Positions 32,974 through 33,521 of a stretch of DNA of 33,521 bases are shown in pieces (the stretch's first letter is position 1; the number at the start of each line of letters is the position of its first letter). Both the position numbers and the translations under genes were made by a program. Below the pieces are notes generated by a model that saw nothing but the letters and a program-made list of their open reading frames with translations, was not told where the DNA came from and did not search any database. The stretch comes from Candidatus Eremiobacteraceae bacterium (GTDB lineage Bacteria; Vulcanimicrobiota; Vulcanimicrobiia; Eremiobacterales; Eremiobacteraceae), in NCBI GenBank assembly GCA_035295225.1, contig DATGJI010000033.1:1-33521 (forward strand). Direction: 5' to 3'.

Positions 32974-33521
32974 ATGAAGACCGGTCGCATCCGTACGGCG
33001 GTTTCCGGCGCGCGCGGAAAGATGGGAGTCGCCACGATTGCGGCACTGCGCGCGGCCGACGATATCGAATACGTCGGGGGACTTGTGCGCGGGTCGGCGC
33101 AGAACGCCGAAGAGTACACGTCATTGGGCACGTTGTTCGAACGAGCCAGACCCGAGGTCTTGGTCGATTTCACGGCCTTTCCAACGAGCATGGATATCGC
33201 GATCGAAGCCATGCAAGCGGGCATCAGGCCGGTGATCGGCACGTCGGGATACGGCGCCGCGGACGTCGCGCGCCTCCAGACAGAATCGCAGCGCACAGGG
33301 ACAGGCTGCGTCTTCGCACCGAACTTCGCGCTCGGCGCCGTGTTGATGATGCGATTCGCGCGCGACGCCGCGCCGCACTTCGCGGCCGTCGAAATCGTCG
33401 AGATGCATGAGTCCGGAAAAAAGGACGCACCCTCGGGCACGGCTATGGCAACTGCGCGCGCGATCGCCGACGTTCGAACGTTCCAACGCGCGCCGACGCA
33501 GTCGGTCAAGGCCGATGGCGC
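32974..33521 (+). CDS. dapB: 4-hydroxy-tetrahydrodipicolinate reductase, partial at window end
   Basis: DapB reduces the product of DapA with NAD(P)H to tetrahydrodipicolinate, the DapD substrate. The visible 182 residues begin with the nucleotide loop SGARGKMG (Gly12, 15, 18), then VLVDFTAF, VIGTSGY and APNFALGAVLMMRFAR. The catalytic segment EMHESGKKDAPSGTA has His145 and Lys149 at the expected places. The second histidine of the common HH pair is Glu146. About 70-90 C-terminal residues lie beyond the window. The ATG at 32974 has only a distant AAGGTG upstream. Together with dapD and dapC 8 kb away it completes part of the lysine pathway. Confidence 0.93.
   Translation, partial: MKTGRIRTAVSGARGKMGVATIAALRAADDIEYVGGLVRGSAQNAEEYTSLGTLFERARPEVLVDFTAFPTSMDIAIEAMQAGIRPVIGTSGYGAADVARLQTESQRTGTGCVFAPNFALGAVLMMRFARDAAPHFAAVEIVEMHESGKKDAPSGTAMATARAIADVRTFQRAPTQSVKADG

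Noticed and set aside
32958-33410. A 150-residue frame beginning with GTG at 32958
   Set aside because: It is a shadow of dapB, which reads in another frame from 32974 and shows the full DapB motif set.

Overview
The window is a densely packed, GC-rich bacterial chromosomal segment of mostly housekeeping genes with one accessory stretch. A diderm-type secretin, an FHA/PP2C/RodA cassette resembling the actinobacterial division cluster, and a topA-trmFO-hslV-hslU order reminiscent of Firmicutes occur together. This suggests a little-cultured lineage between the classical phyla; Eremiobacterota/WPS-2-like is my guess from general knowledge, not a proven assignment. Starts are often GTG or TTG, and many neighbours overlap as GTGA or ATGA, so most genes sit in translationally coupled operons.

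Region 1 (1-13.4 kb). A tandem array of 32-bp palindromic units precedes a consensus promoter and topA, then trmFO (tRNA m5U54) and hslV (protease). hslU, the ATPase partner of hslV, appears only 7 kb later. Between them lie a GNAT acetyltransferase, an SRPBCC-like protein, a P1B-type metal ATPase, a three-subunit proton-translocating transhydrogenase (pntB, pntAb, pntAa, minus strand) and a secreted Met/His-rich protein of unknown function. A second copy of the palindromic element lies just before hslU.

Region 2 (12.9-22.5 kb). def, fmt and rsmB (translation initiation and ribosome modification) run directly into FHA, PstP-like phosphatase, RodA/FtsW, secretin, lipoprotein and divergent polysaccharide deacetylase genes, an envelope or division set. 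A zincin metallopeptidase related to anthrax lethal factor follows. fmt appears to start at a CTG codon.

Region 3 (22.5-25.3 kb). On the minus strand dapD and a dapC-like aminotransferase (lysine/diaminopimelate pathway) are followed by an overlapping VKOR-family gene. A perfect-hexamer promoter facing the other way drives tRNA-Gln(CTG) and tRNA-Glu(CTC).

Region 4 (25.2-29.2 kb) is accessory. The 3' end of tRNA-Glu is repeated imperfectly (26 of 30 bases) at 27001-27030, bracketing 1.8 kb of lower-GC DNA with a membrane protein, a possible lipoprotein and a cupin, and no integrase. Beyond it are DUF1905, NTF2-like, cupin and beta-propeller genes of intermediate GC.

Region 5 (29.2-33.5 kb). 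High-GC core sequence resumes: DoxX-like protein, sugar-1-phosphate nucleotidyltransferase, PcrA/UvrD helicase and the 5' part of dapB, which is cut by the window end.
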